Source: Pseudomonas sp. R5(2019)
GTDB taxonomy: Bacteria > Pseudomonadota > Gammaproteobacteria > Pseudomonadales > Pseudomonadaceae
Assembly (NCBI RefSeq): GCF_009905435.1
Contig: NZ_JAAAMT010000015.1
Coordinates: forward strand, 1-64,000
Direction: 5' to 3'
DNA length: 64,000 nt
The translations under genes and the position numbers were made by a program. Below are positions 32,619 to 40,421 of this stretch, piece by piece. The notes beneath the pieces are model-generated. The model searched no databases. It was not told the DNA's origin and was given only the letters and a program-made list of their open reading frames with translations. The stretch's first letter is position 1. Each line of letters starts with the position of its first letter.

Positions 32619-32647
32619 CGGTGAAATTCTTTATTTCACCGGTGAAA
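32619..32647. promoter_or_regulatory. Inverted GGTGAAA repeat, likely LysR operator
   Basis: CGGTGAAAT (32619-32627) mirrors ATTTCACCG (32633-32641), and a second overlapping palindrome TTTCACC-GGTGAAA spans 32634-32647. It lies between the divergent dioxygenase and LysR genes, 16 bases before the LysR start. GGTGAAA also occurs twice upstream of the maleylacetate reductase gene. Confidence 0.65.
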
Positions 32648-32662
32648 AAATAAGGTGTGATT

Positions 32663-33577
32663 GTGGATCGGTTCCTTGAGCTAGAACTATTTGTTCATAC
32701 GGCAGAGCTTGGCACATTGAGTAAGGCTGCTGAGCATCTGGATATTTCGAACGCTGCTGCCAGTCGGCTCTTGGCCGCACTTGAAAAGCGATTAAAGGTG
32801 CGCCTGATCGAAAGAAACACCCGGCGGCTTTCGCTTACGAACGCAGGCCATGACTTCTACACACGGTGCAAGAGTTTGTTAGCCGAGATGGCCGAAGCCG
32901 AGGCTTCCGTGAACGCGGCATTGGTAGAGCCAACCGGGACACTCACCGTTACGGCCACTATCTCTTTCTCCATGCTGCACCTGGCTCCATTGGTGCCCGA
33001 ATTTCAGCGACTGTATCCTGGGATCAAAATCAAAATCATCGGAGCGAATCGTTACTACGACATCATGGATAGCGAGATCGATCTGGCTATCCGGACGCGG
33101 GAATTTGAAGCAGATTCGAGCATCACAATTCGGCGATTGGCCGAGACGCGGCGGGTATTGGCTGCCTCTCCTGCATACCTGGCCAAGAAGGGTTCTCCGA
33201 AAACGGTTGAGCAATTGCGTGACCACGATGTACTGATCTACAGCCATGCCAACCATCCGAATGTGATGGAATTCAGCAAGGGGGAGGAGAAGGTCAGCAT
33301 CAAGGTTCAGCCAACGATGGAGACCAATGATGGACAGATTGTGAGAGCCGCAGCCCTGGCTGGGGCGGGGATTCTGGTGCAGCCGAAATACATCATCTAT
33401 GACGATCTTGTCGCAGGTCGACTGCTGCCAGTGTTGGATGACTGGCACCTTCCTCGCTTGACCATCAACCTGGCGTTCCAGGATCGGCGCTACATGCCCG
33501 CAAAGACAAGATTGTTCATCGATTTTCTGCTGGAGCACTTTAAGCGAAACGAATACGAGCGGTATTGGACGCGCTAA
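32663..33577 (+). CDS. LysR-family regulator A of the catabolic block
   Basis: 304 residues. The winged helix-turn-helix is at about 1-60 (TLSKAAEHLDISNAAASRLLAALEKRL), followed by a periplasmic-binding-like effector domain. The GTG at 32663 was chosen because AAGG lies 7 bases upstream and the product MDRFLELELF aligns end to end with LysR B (MDPFKEIELF, 304 residues). It is divergent from the dioxygenase gene with a palindromic GGTGAAA site between them, so it probably controls that promoter and its own. The effector is probably a pathway intermediate. Confidence 0.88.
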   Translation: MDRFLELELFVHTAELGTLSKAAEHLDISNAAASRLLAALEKRLKVRLIERNTRRLSLTNAGHDFYTRCKSLLAEMAEAEASVNAALVEPTGTLTVTATISFSMLHLAPLVPEFQRLYPGIKIKIIGANRYYDIMDSEIDLAIRTREFEADSSITIRRLAETRRVLAASPAYLAKKGSPKTVEQLRDHDVLIYSHANHPNVMEFSKGEEKVSIKVQPTMETNDGQIVRAAALAGAGILVQPKYIIYDDLVAGRLLPVLDDWHLPRLTINLAFQDRRYMPAKTRLFIDFLLEHFKRNEYERYWTR

Positions 33578-33578
33578 A

Positions 33579-33621
33579 AAGACCCCGACTCGCACGCCTG
33601 ACGCGTTGGGCAGGTCGGGGT
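33579..33621 (-). terminator. Terminator of the maleylacetate reductase gene
   Basis: Read on minus, ACCCCGAC (33621-33614) pairs with GTCGGGGT (33589-33582), followed by CTTTTT. It sits between the convergent LysR A and reductase genes. Confidence 0.75.
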
Positions 33622-33633
33622 AAAGCTCATGCA

Positions 33634-34704
33634 TCAAGAGGGGCGGTTGCCCTCATAGGCGTTTTGCAGCAATTCGCGGATAGCTTCGCGCTCAATGGGG
33701 CGAGGATTCCAATACGGATTCGCCAGTGCGATGTCTGTGGCTCGATCCAGATCCGCCTCGGTAACGCCTAACGATTTCAACGTCAGCGGCGCCCCCAGCG
33801 ATTTCGCCAGGTCATACAGTGCACCTCCGGCTGAATCTGCTTTCCCGCCCAGGGCTCGGACAATTCGTTCTGCAGCTTCGGGAGCGGCCTTTGCGTTGTA
33901 CGCTATGGCATGTGGTAGAACGATCGTATGGGTCGGCGCATGTGGCAAATTAAAACTGCCGCCGAGCGTGTGGCAGAGCTTGTGATGAAGGGCCATGCCT
34001 ACATTGCCAAGAACGGTGCTGCACAGCCAGGCTCCATATAGGCAGTCGGCCCTGGCATCCAGGTCCTTTGGTGCCTTGGTTATAGAATGCAGCCCTTCAG
34101 CCATTGCGCGAATGCCTTCCTCGGCAATCAACGACATCACGGGATTGCCATCTTGGGCATACAGACCTTCAGCTGCATGCGCGATGGCATTCATGCCGCT
34201 GGTCACGGACATATCGACGGGCAATGTGGCCGACAGCTCAGGATCATAAATCACGGTCTTTGGCAGGACGCGGATGTCCTTGCCGGTTTTCTTGATGCCA
34301 TTTTCAGTAAGACCGTACACCGGGGTCATTTCCGACCCAGCGTAAGTGGTAGGGATAGCGAGAATGGGCAGGCCTGAATCCAGAGCGATTGCCTTGCCAA
34401 GACCAGTGGTTGATCCCCCGCCAATAGCGATTGCGCAATCGGCACCGAGGCGCTGTGCTACCTCGCGAGCTTCACGTGCTGTTTCAATCGGCACATGCAT
34501 GACGGCCTTGTCAAAAATGCCAGCAGCGCGAGAGCCGAGAATATCAGCGATGTGCTCAGCCTGGTGGCGTTGCTCGGGGGTCGACAATACCAAGGCGCGG
34601 CGGGAGCCTAAATGATCGATTTCCGCCTCGAGCTGCTGCAGTGAGCCTTTACCAAAAATGACTCGCGCAGGGAGACCGGTATAAGTGAAATTAGAAATGG
34701 CCAC
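33634..34704 (-). CDS. Maleylacetate reductase
   Basis: 356 residues, iron-type alcohol dehydrogenase superfamily. Reduces maleylacetate to 3-oxoadipate with NAD(P)H. Family features: FGKGSLQQLEAE near the N-terminus, the cofactor loop AIGGGSTTGLGKAIAL, the IPTTYAGSEMTPVYG motif that is characteristic of maleylacetate reductases, and the metal-site-like MALHHKLCHTLGGSFNLPHA. It works directly after hydroxyquinol 1,2-dioxygenase. The gene has its own promoter space with GGTGAAA boxes, downstream of LysR B on the same strand. Confidence 0.93.
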   Translation of the reverse strand: MAISNFTYTGLPARVIFGKGSLQQLEAEIDHLGSRRALVLSTPEQRHQAEHIADILGSRAAGIFDKAVMHVPIETAREAREVAQRLGADCAIAIGGGSTTGLGKAIALDSGLPILAIPTTYAGSEMTPVYGLTENGIKKTGKDIRVLPKTVIYDPELSATLPVDMSVTSGMNAIAHAAEGLYAQDGNPVMSLIAEEGIRAMAEGLHSITKAPKDLDARADCLYGAWLCSTVLGNVGMALHHKLCHTLGGSFNLPHAPTHTIVLPHAIAYNAKAAPEAAERIVRALGGKADSAGGALYDLAKSLGAPLTLKSLGVTEADLDRATDIALANPYWNPRPIEREAIRELLQNAYEGNRPS

Positions 34705-34908
34705 GGATCAGTTCCTGTTTTTGTTGGTAGTGCCCATGGCCTGGCTGAGGTTGCGCAAAACGGAAGTATCCGGTCATTTCTAATCATTGCTTTGAATCAA
34801 TGATCGTCGAGGGAGACGCGTGTCTCTTCTCCAATGCACATGGGCTGCCTCATTTCCCGGTGTGTTGCTTTTCCGAGTCATGATCGCAGCCTATCGTTAC
34901 GCTAAAAG

Positions 34909-34952
34909 GTGAAAAATGCTTTTTATGAAAATCTTTGTTCCTCTGGTGAAAT
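34909..34952. promoter_or_regulatory. Two GGTGAAA boxes upstream of maleylacetate reductase
   Basis: GGTGAAAAA at 34909-34917 and GGTGAAATA at 34945-34953 lie about 205 and 240 bases before the reductase start, in an AT-rich stretch. They match the palindrome arm at the dioxygenase/LysR A promoter and could place both genes in one regulon. The distance is long for direct activation. Confidence 0.4.
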
Positions 34953-34958
34953 AATGGG

Positions 34959-35873
34959 TCAGCGAGTCCAAAGCCGCTCGTAATTATTTTCCCGGAACCG
35001 CTTCACCAGCGCTTCGATGAATAACCTGACTTTTGAAGGCATGTGGCGCCGCGTCTGGAAAGCGATATTCATCGTCAGGAGGGGGAGATCCCAATCATCC
35101 AGGACCGCCACAAGCTCGCCCCGCTGTAAATGGTCATGGACGATGTATTTGGGCTGAACGAGGATGCCCAAATTATCCAGCGCTGCTCGCACAACAAACT
35201 GGCCGTCGTTCGCCGAGATGAATGAACGCACGTTGACCGTCATCGACTCTGATCGACCTTTAAAAGGTAATTCTGTCGGATTGATCGCGTAGTCATAAAG
35301 GATCATTTTGTGCCGGAGCAAATCCATGGGGTTTTCAGGCACCCCGTGCTCTTCAAGATAGGCCGGCGACGCCGCCAGGATACGGCGCGTTTGCGCGAGT
35401 TTTCGAATGGTCAGATTGTTGTCGGCTTCGAATTGGCGGTTACGAATCGCTATATCGACATTGTTTTCCATCACATCGAGGTACCGATTGGCGGCTATCA
35501 CGTCGACGCTGATCTCAGGATAGAGGCGTGTAAATTCTGGTAGCAGGGGCTCAATGTGCAAGAGGCAAAAGGAGAGCGAGGCTGTTACTCGCAAGACGCC
35601 GCTGGGTTTGACCACTGCATCACGAGCCACGGTCTCTGCTTCGCGCAGGTCGGCAAGGACTGAGCGACTTCGCCTATAAAATTCGGCTCCCACCTCAGTT
35701 AGCGATAGCTGCCTTGTGGTGCGCTGCACCAAGCGCACTCCCAGGCGTGTTTCCAGCGCGATGAGATATCGACTGGCAGCAGATATGGACAAGTCGAGCT
35801 TCTCGGCGGCCTTGCTGATACTGCCTGCTTCGGCGACATGAATGAAGAGCTCTATTTCTTTGAAAGGATCCAT
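34959..35873 (-). CDS. LysR-family regulator B of the catabolic block
   Basis: 304 residues, clear paralogue of LysR A: shared SISKAAEKLDLSISAASRYL, DIAIRNRQFEADNNLTIRKLAQTRRILAASPAYL and C-terminal MPSKVRLFIEAL...NNYERLWTR. Divergent from the TIM-barrel operon 281 bases away, so it is the likely regulator of that operon, while LysR A handles the ring-cleavage genes. The ATG at 35873 fits the paralogue. The intergenic space 35874-36154 contains AGGTGATAAAAAC (35954) as a weak relative of the GGTGAAA box. Confidence 0.88.
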   Translation of the reverse strand: MDPFKEIELFIHVAEAGSISKAAEKLDLSISAASRYLIALETRLGVRLVQRTTRQLSLTEVGAEFYRRSRSVLADLREAETVARDAVVKPSGVLRVTASLSFCLLHIEPLLPEFTRLYPEISVDVIAANRYLDVMENNVDIAIRNRQFEADNNLTIRKLAQTRRILAASPAYLEEHGVPENPMDLLRHKMILYDYAINPTELPFKGRSESMTVNVRSFISANDGQFVVRAALDNLGILVQPKYIVHDHLQRGELVAVLDDWDLPLLTMNIAFQTRRHMPSKVRLFIEALVKRFRENNYERLWTR

Positions 35874-36154
35874 GGGGATTTTCCCGATTTTTGGGAAGCT
35901 GTATCCCGATCATACGGGTTTTTTCATTGGGTGGGAGAAATTAGACTCGGCGCAACAGGTGATAAAAACAAGAAGTGGTTCCCATCATGAAATTCAGTTT
36001 TCAACTCATGTGCCCATGTCCCGCCTTTCGTACAGGCTTACTGGCGCGCAGTCAGGGCATGCACTTCTTGTCCCGCCTCCAACGAGCCGCTGTAACAGCG
36101 ATGCTCAGGTGCTTCAGTGCCCGCACACCCTTTACTGTCTGAGTGACTATCGTC

Positions 36155-37018
36155 ATGCCAAAAACTCAAGTCGAACTTATCGCCTCCTATTGGACTATCG
36201 CGGGTGACACCCATCCTGGTGCTGCCAGTGAGATCAGTCCCTTTACCTTACAGGAGCGTGCTGAAGCCGCCTCTAAAGCGGGCTGGCGGGGAATGGGCCT
36301 TGTTCACGCCGATATCCTGCATTCCATTGAGCGCCTGGGATTGCCGACAGTCCGCAACATCTTTCAGGACAACGGCATGAAGCATCTTGAGGTCGAGTTT
36401 CTCATCGACTGGCACTTGGCTTGCGAACGTCGCACTGCCTCGGATCGTATGTGCGAAGAGCTGCTGGAAATCGCGGCGCAGGTGGGTGCTCGAAAACTCA
36501 AGTGCGCTGCCGGTCTTTTCGAGGAGGGGCTTGATGTCGGCCTCATGCGCGAGAGTTTTGCGATCCTCTGCGACAAGGCAATGCAATACAACGTTGACGT
36601 GGCGATCGAGTTCCTGCCGTTTTCAAGCGTGAACACGATCGATAAAGCGTTGGCAGTCGCTACCGATATTCGGCCCAATGGTGGATTGATGGTCGACAGC
36701 TGGCATATCGCCCGTGGCGGCATGGGCTTCGAGGAAATCAGCAAGATTCCAGTGGAGCTGATCAAAGGTGTCGAAGTGGATGACGCCGATCTTAATCTCG
36801 TAGGGGATGTTTTCAACGATTCCACCCACCACCGTAAATGCTGTGGCGAAGGTGAGTTGGAGATTCCGGTATTCGTCCAGGCCATTTTGGATACTGGCTA
36901 TCGCGGCCCCTGGGGTGTGGAGCTGATTTCTGCCGAACTGCGCAAATTGCCGCTCGATGTGATAGCAAAACGAGCTTTCGAAACCACCATGGCTCAGTTC
37001 GAGAACGCTCGTTTCTGA
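36155..37018 (+). CDS. Sugar phosphate isomerase/epimerase-like TIM-barrel enzyme
   Basis: 287 residues, xylose-isomerase-like TIM barrel (AP endonuclease 2 family, which includes IolE dehydratase, IolI isomerase and 3-oxo-glycoside lyases). Predicted metal ligands: the glutamate of VAIEFLP, D and H of LMVDSWHIARGG, and the glutamate of WGVELIS. It is first in a same-strand operon ahead of two Gfo/Idh dehydrogenases. That pairing suggests it acts on a keto-cyclitol or keto-sugar, either isomerising it or eliminating water or an aglycone. The ATG at 36155 starts MPKTQVELIAS; the in-frame GTG at 36143 is an alternative. Confidence 0.8.
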   Translation: MPKTQVELIASYWTIAGDTHPGAASEISPFTLQERAEAASKAGWRGMGLVHADILHSIERLGLPTVRNIFQDNGMKHLEVEFLIDWHLACERRTASDRMCEELLEIAAQVGARKLKCAAGLFEEGLDVGLMRESFAILCDKAMQYNVDVAIEFLPFSSVNTIDKALAVATDIRPNGGLMVDSWHIARGGMGFEEISKIPVELIKGVEVDDADLNLVGDVFNDSTHHRKCCGEGELEIPVFVQAILDTGYRGPWGVELISAELRKLPLDVIAKRAFETTMAQFENARF

Positions 37019-37071
37019 TCGCCAAATCAACATCTCTATCCATTGAATCCAAGAATAAAGAGGAAACTATC

Positions 37072-38067
37072 ATGGTCGGTATTGCTGTTCTGGGCGCCGG
37101 GCGCATCGGCAAAATTCACGCGGCTAACGTTGCGGCTAACCCATTGGCACGTTTGATCGCTGTCGCAGATCCCTATGCCTCAGCTGCGCAGGATTTGGCG
37201 GGAGCGCTGGGCGCTGATGCCATGACGGATTGCGAAGCTGCAATCGACCGAAACGATGTAGATGCGGTGGTTATCGGTACTCCTACCCATACACACATTC
37301 AGCTCATGATGCGCGCCGTTCGCCAAGGCAAAGCAGTGCTCTGCGAGAAACCGATCGATTTGGATCTGCTGAAAAGCCAAGCAGCTGTAGAGGAAATTGA
37401 AGGCCTGAAGGGACGCGTGATGCTGGCCTTTAACCGTCGTTTCGAAACGACCTTCGCCGCTATGCGTGCGGCGATCGACGCTGGCGAAATTGGCGAAGTT
37501 CGCCAGGTGATCATCTCCAGCCGAGACCCAGGCCTCGCTCCAGAAGACTATATCCGCCACAGTGGCGGCATCTTCCGCGACATGACTATCCATGACCTCG
37601 ATATTGGCCGCTGGTTGCTGGGTGAGGAGCCGGTGGAACTGACGGCTATGGGCAGTCGTCTGGTAGATCCAGCCCTGATGGAGAAATACGACGACTATGA
37701 CACCGCCATGGTGCATATGAAGACGGCGTCTGGAAAGCAGTGCCATATCAATAACTGCCGTCAGGCGGTTTATGGCTACGATCAGCGTATTGAGGTTTTT
37801 GGCTCTAAAGGGATGCTGCTGCAGGACAACCTGCGTCCAACTACCCTTCGCCGTTGGACTCAAAACTCCACCGATTCGCGCGAGCCGCTGCTGAATTTCT
37901 TCCTTGAGCGTTACCAACAGGCTTATAAGTCGGAGCTGGATGCCTTCGTCAGCGCTTTGGTCGAGGGTAAACCGCTGCCGGTCACTCCGCATGACGGCTT
38001 GCAGGCGCTGCGGTTGGCGGACTGTGCCGTCGAGTCAGTTCGTACCGGTCGAGCTGTGCAGCTTTAA
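37072..38067 (+). CDS. Inositol 2-dehydrogenase-like oxidoreductase (Gfo/Idh/MocA)
   Basis: 331 residues. NAD-dependent oxidation of a ring hydroxyl to a ketone is expected. Rossmann motif VLGAGRIGKIHAANV at the N-terminus, then CEKPIDLD with the catalytic lysine and GGIFRDMTIHDLDIGRWLLGEEP with the catalytic Asp/His. The blocks AFNRRF, SRDPGLAPEDYI and YGYDQRIEVFGSKG resemble rhizobial IdhA/IolG more than other Gfo/Idh groups. AGAGGAAA precedes the ATG; 53 bases after the TIM-barrel gene. A myo-inositol or deoxyinositol substrate is inferred from this similarity. Confidence 0.85.
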   Translation: MVGIAVLGAGRIGKIHAANVAANPLARLIAVADPYASAAQDLAGALGADAMTDCEAAIDRNDVDAVVIGTPTHTHIQLMMRAVRQGKAVLCEKPIDLDLLKSQAAVEEIEGLKGRVMLAFNRRFETTFAAMRAAIDAGEIGEVRQVIISSRDPGLAPEDYIRHSGGIFRDMTIHDLDIGRWLLGEEPVELTAMGSRLVDPALMEKYDDYDTAMVHMKTASGKQCHINNCRQAVYGYDQRIEVFGSKGMLLQDNLRPTTLRRWTQNSTDSREPLLNFFLERYQQAYKSELDAFVSALVEGKPLPVTPHDGLQALRLADCAVESVRTGRAVQL

Positions 38068-38116
38068 TTGATGGTGGATGCCTCCGGGCATCCAGTCCAA
38101 GCAATAGGAGTACACC

Positions 38117-39202
38117 ATGTCCAATAGCATTAATGCCAAACCGCTGGGCGTCGCTTGCCTCGGAATTACACATCCCCATACGTCGGGGCGGGTAAAGGCA
38201 TTTCAACGAATGGCAGATGTCCGTTTTCTTGGTGCCTACGACGATAGCCCGCTATTAGAACCGTTTGTAGATGCACTGGGACTTCAAGCGCGCACGAAAG
38301 AAGAGATTCTGGCCGACCCTGACGTTCATGTAGTGCTGGTGCATCCAAAGAGCTACCTGATGGCCGATTGGGCAATTGAGGCCCTTGAAGCAGGTAAGGC
38401 CGTTCTTTGTGAAAAGCCTGCTGGCCGTGGAACGAAGGATACCCAGCGCATCGTGGAGGCGGTGGAGCGGACTGGCGGACTGTTTCAGGTAGGTTACTGC
38501 TGGCGATTCGCTCCTTCTGTAGAAAAAATGCAGCAGGTTCTGGAAAGTGGTGAGATCGGCAAGGTTCTTCAAGTTCGTGCCCATGCCGGCTGCTCTCATG
38601 ATGAAGCGGACACCAATCACATGAAGCAACCCGGAGATCTGGGTGGCGCTTTCTACGTCATTGGTTGCCACACGATCGATCGCATCCTTCTGCATTTCGG
38701 AATGCCCAGGTCGGTCAATGCCCGGATCAGCAAATTCCAGGGTCAGATGAGCGACAGTGCTCGTGAAGATGCGGCAGCTGCGGTGCTCAACTACGACGAT
38801 AAAATGGTGACCATCGACTTTATGTCGTGGGATCCGATGCCCTGGACTGAAACCTGGGACATCACGGCGTATGGAACCCATGGCGTGATGCACTCAACGC
38901 CGATGCCTGCTTCCTACAAGCTTTACCATGATGGCAAGAATGGCTATCAGCAGGGTTGGACGCACTGGAACGAAACCAGCTTCCCGGAAATCTGGGCGGT
39001 ACGTAAAACGGTCTATTCGCCGGAAATTGCCGAGATCGGCAACCCTGTTTATTTTGATCGCGAGGCGTCGGCGTTCGTTCAGGCGTTGCGAAATGATACA
39101 CCCTCCCAAGTGCCAGCAACCCAAGCTCACAACATCAACATTCTGCTAGAAGCACTCTTCGAATCGTCAGCTCACGCGGGACGGGAGATTCACGTCGGTT
39201 AA
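38117..39202 (+). CDS. Second Gfo/Idh/MocA-family oxidoreductase, atypical nucleotide motif
   Basis: 361 residues. The catalytic lysine motif LCEKPAGRG and GAFYVIGCHTIDRIL are present. The N-terminal dinucleotide loop reads VACLGITHPHTSGRV in place of GxGxxG. His/Pro-containing versions occur in some Gfo/Idh clades, but cofactor binding could differ. The C-terminal half is rich in Trp/Met (DFMSWDPMPWTETWDI), which suggests an aromatic or hydrophobic pocket. It lies 49 bases after the first dehydrogenase. It may oxidise a second hydroxyl, act on a glycoside, or work in reverse as a ketoreductase. Confidence 0.8.
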   Translation: MSNSINAKPLGVACLGITHPHTSGRVKAFQRMADVRFLGAYDDSPLLEPFVDALGLQARTKEEILADPDVHVVLVHPKSYLMADWAIEALEAGKAVLCEKPAGRGTKDTQRIVEAVERTGGLFQVGYCWRFAPSVEKMQQVLESGEIGKVLQVRAHAGCSHDEADTNHMKQPGDLGGAFYVIGCHTIDRILLHFGMPRSVNARISKFQGQMSDSAREDAAAAVLNYDDKMVTIDFMSWDPMPWTETWDITAYGTHGVMHSTPMPASYKLYHDGKNGYQQGWTHWNETSFPEIWAVRKTVYSPEIAEIGNPVYFDREASAFVQALRNDTPSQVPATQAHNINILLEALFESSAHAGREIHVG

Positions 39203-39297
39203 TCCGACGGCTATCCCTCGCTGCTGTCCGCCCCTGCAAAAGGGGCGGATTAATAAAGTCGTACAACAAGAATAAACCTACGATTACAGGTGACAAC

Positions 39298-40365
39298 ATG
39301 CGCACGTGGATTAAGTTGGCTGCCACCGTCATAGTGGCCGCAGCAGTCGTCGGCTGCTCGAAAGAAGATGAGACAAGCAAAGGTGTTATCGGCATATCAC
39401 TGCCTTCGAAAATGGAAGCGCGTTGGGTTTCTGATGGCGATAGCATGGTTGAAAAACTACACGAGCTTGGCTACAAAACGGATATTCAATACGCGCAATA
39501 TGAAATTCCTACTCAGCTTTCTCAACTCGAGAACCTGCTGGTCAAGGGCGTTAAAGGCTTGATTATTGCGCCCATTGACGGCACCACGATGGCGGATGTT
39601 TTAAAGCAGGCAAAGGAAAAAGGCATTACGATTATTTCGTATGATCGATTGATACGAAATTCGAAAAATTTCGACTATTACGCGACGTTCGATAATTACA
39701 AGGTCGGTGTTCTACAAGGTGAATCTATCGTTAAGGCGTTGAGTCTTGACCAAGGCCAGGGCCCCTTCAATTTCGAAATTTTCGCTGGCTCCACTGACGA
39801 CAATAATGCGCATGTTGTCTATGCCGGTGTCATGTCCGTCCTCAAGCCTTACCTTGATAGCGGTAAGCTGGTTATCCGTAGCGGTCAGGTCAAGCTCGAA
39901 CAGGTTGCCACACCCAATTGGGATGGGTCTCAGGCCCAATCGCGAATGGATAACTTGCTGAGCGCCTTCTATGGTAAAGCTCACCTGGATGCTGTCCTGG
40001 CGATGAATGACCAGATTGCAATCGGTGTGGTCTCCTCTCTGCGCGGTGTGGGCTACGGTAACGGTGGCTCACCGATGCCAGTGGTGACGGGTCAGGACGC
40101 GGAAATTCCAAGCGTTAAGGCAATTGTCCGTGGCGATCAACATTCGACAGTATTTAAAGACACGCGTGCATTGGCTGAAGCTGCTTCATTGATGATGGAT
40201 GGAGCGTTACAGGGCAAACCCGTTGCGGTGAATGACACCACCTCCTACGACAACGGCATGATGATCGTTCCGACTCAGTTGCTGGCCCCAGTGTTGGTGG
40301 AAGCCGATAACTGGAAAAAAGTTCTGGTGGATACCGGCTTTTACAGCGAAGACCGTCTGCGTTAA
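39298..40365 (+). CDS. ChvE-like sugar-binding protein, predicted lipoprotein
   Basis: 355 residues. Periplasmic binding component of a ChvE-GguA-GguB (multiple monosaccharide) importer. The sequence follows ChvE closely: GYKTDIQYAQYEIPTQLSQ, IAPIDGTTMADVLKQA, ISYDRLIRNS, YYATFDNYKVGVLQ, GSTDDNNAHVVY, VVTGQDAEIPSVKAI. Unusually, the signal peptide ends in a lipobox (VVGC, Cys20), so it should be anchored to the inner membrane. Agrobacterium ChvE also interacts with the VirA sensor; no such sensor is seen here. First of three transporter genes. Confidence 0.9.
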   Translation: MRTWIKLAATVIVAAAVVGCSKEDETSKGVIGISLPSKMEARWVSDGDSMVEKLHELGYKTDIQYAQYEIPTQLSQLENLLVKGVKGLIIAPIDGTTMADVLKQAKEKGITIISYDRLIRNSKNFDYYATFDNYKVGVLQGESIVKALSLDQGQGPFNFEIFAGSTDDNNAHVVYAGVMSVLKPYLDSGKLVIRSGQVKLEQVATPNWDGSQAQSRMDNLLSAFYGKAHLDAVLAMNDQIAIGVVSSLRGVGYGNGGSPMPVVTGQDAEIPSVKAIVRGDQHSTVFKDTRALAEAASLMMDGALQGKPVAVNDTTSYDNGMMIVPTQLLAPVLVEADNWKKVLVDTGFYSEDRLR

Positions 40366-40421
40366 GCATTTACATGGCGCGTTCCTGATCATTTAGCGGC
40401 GCGCCTTATCGGAGATGGGAT

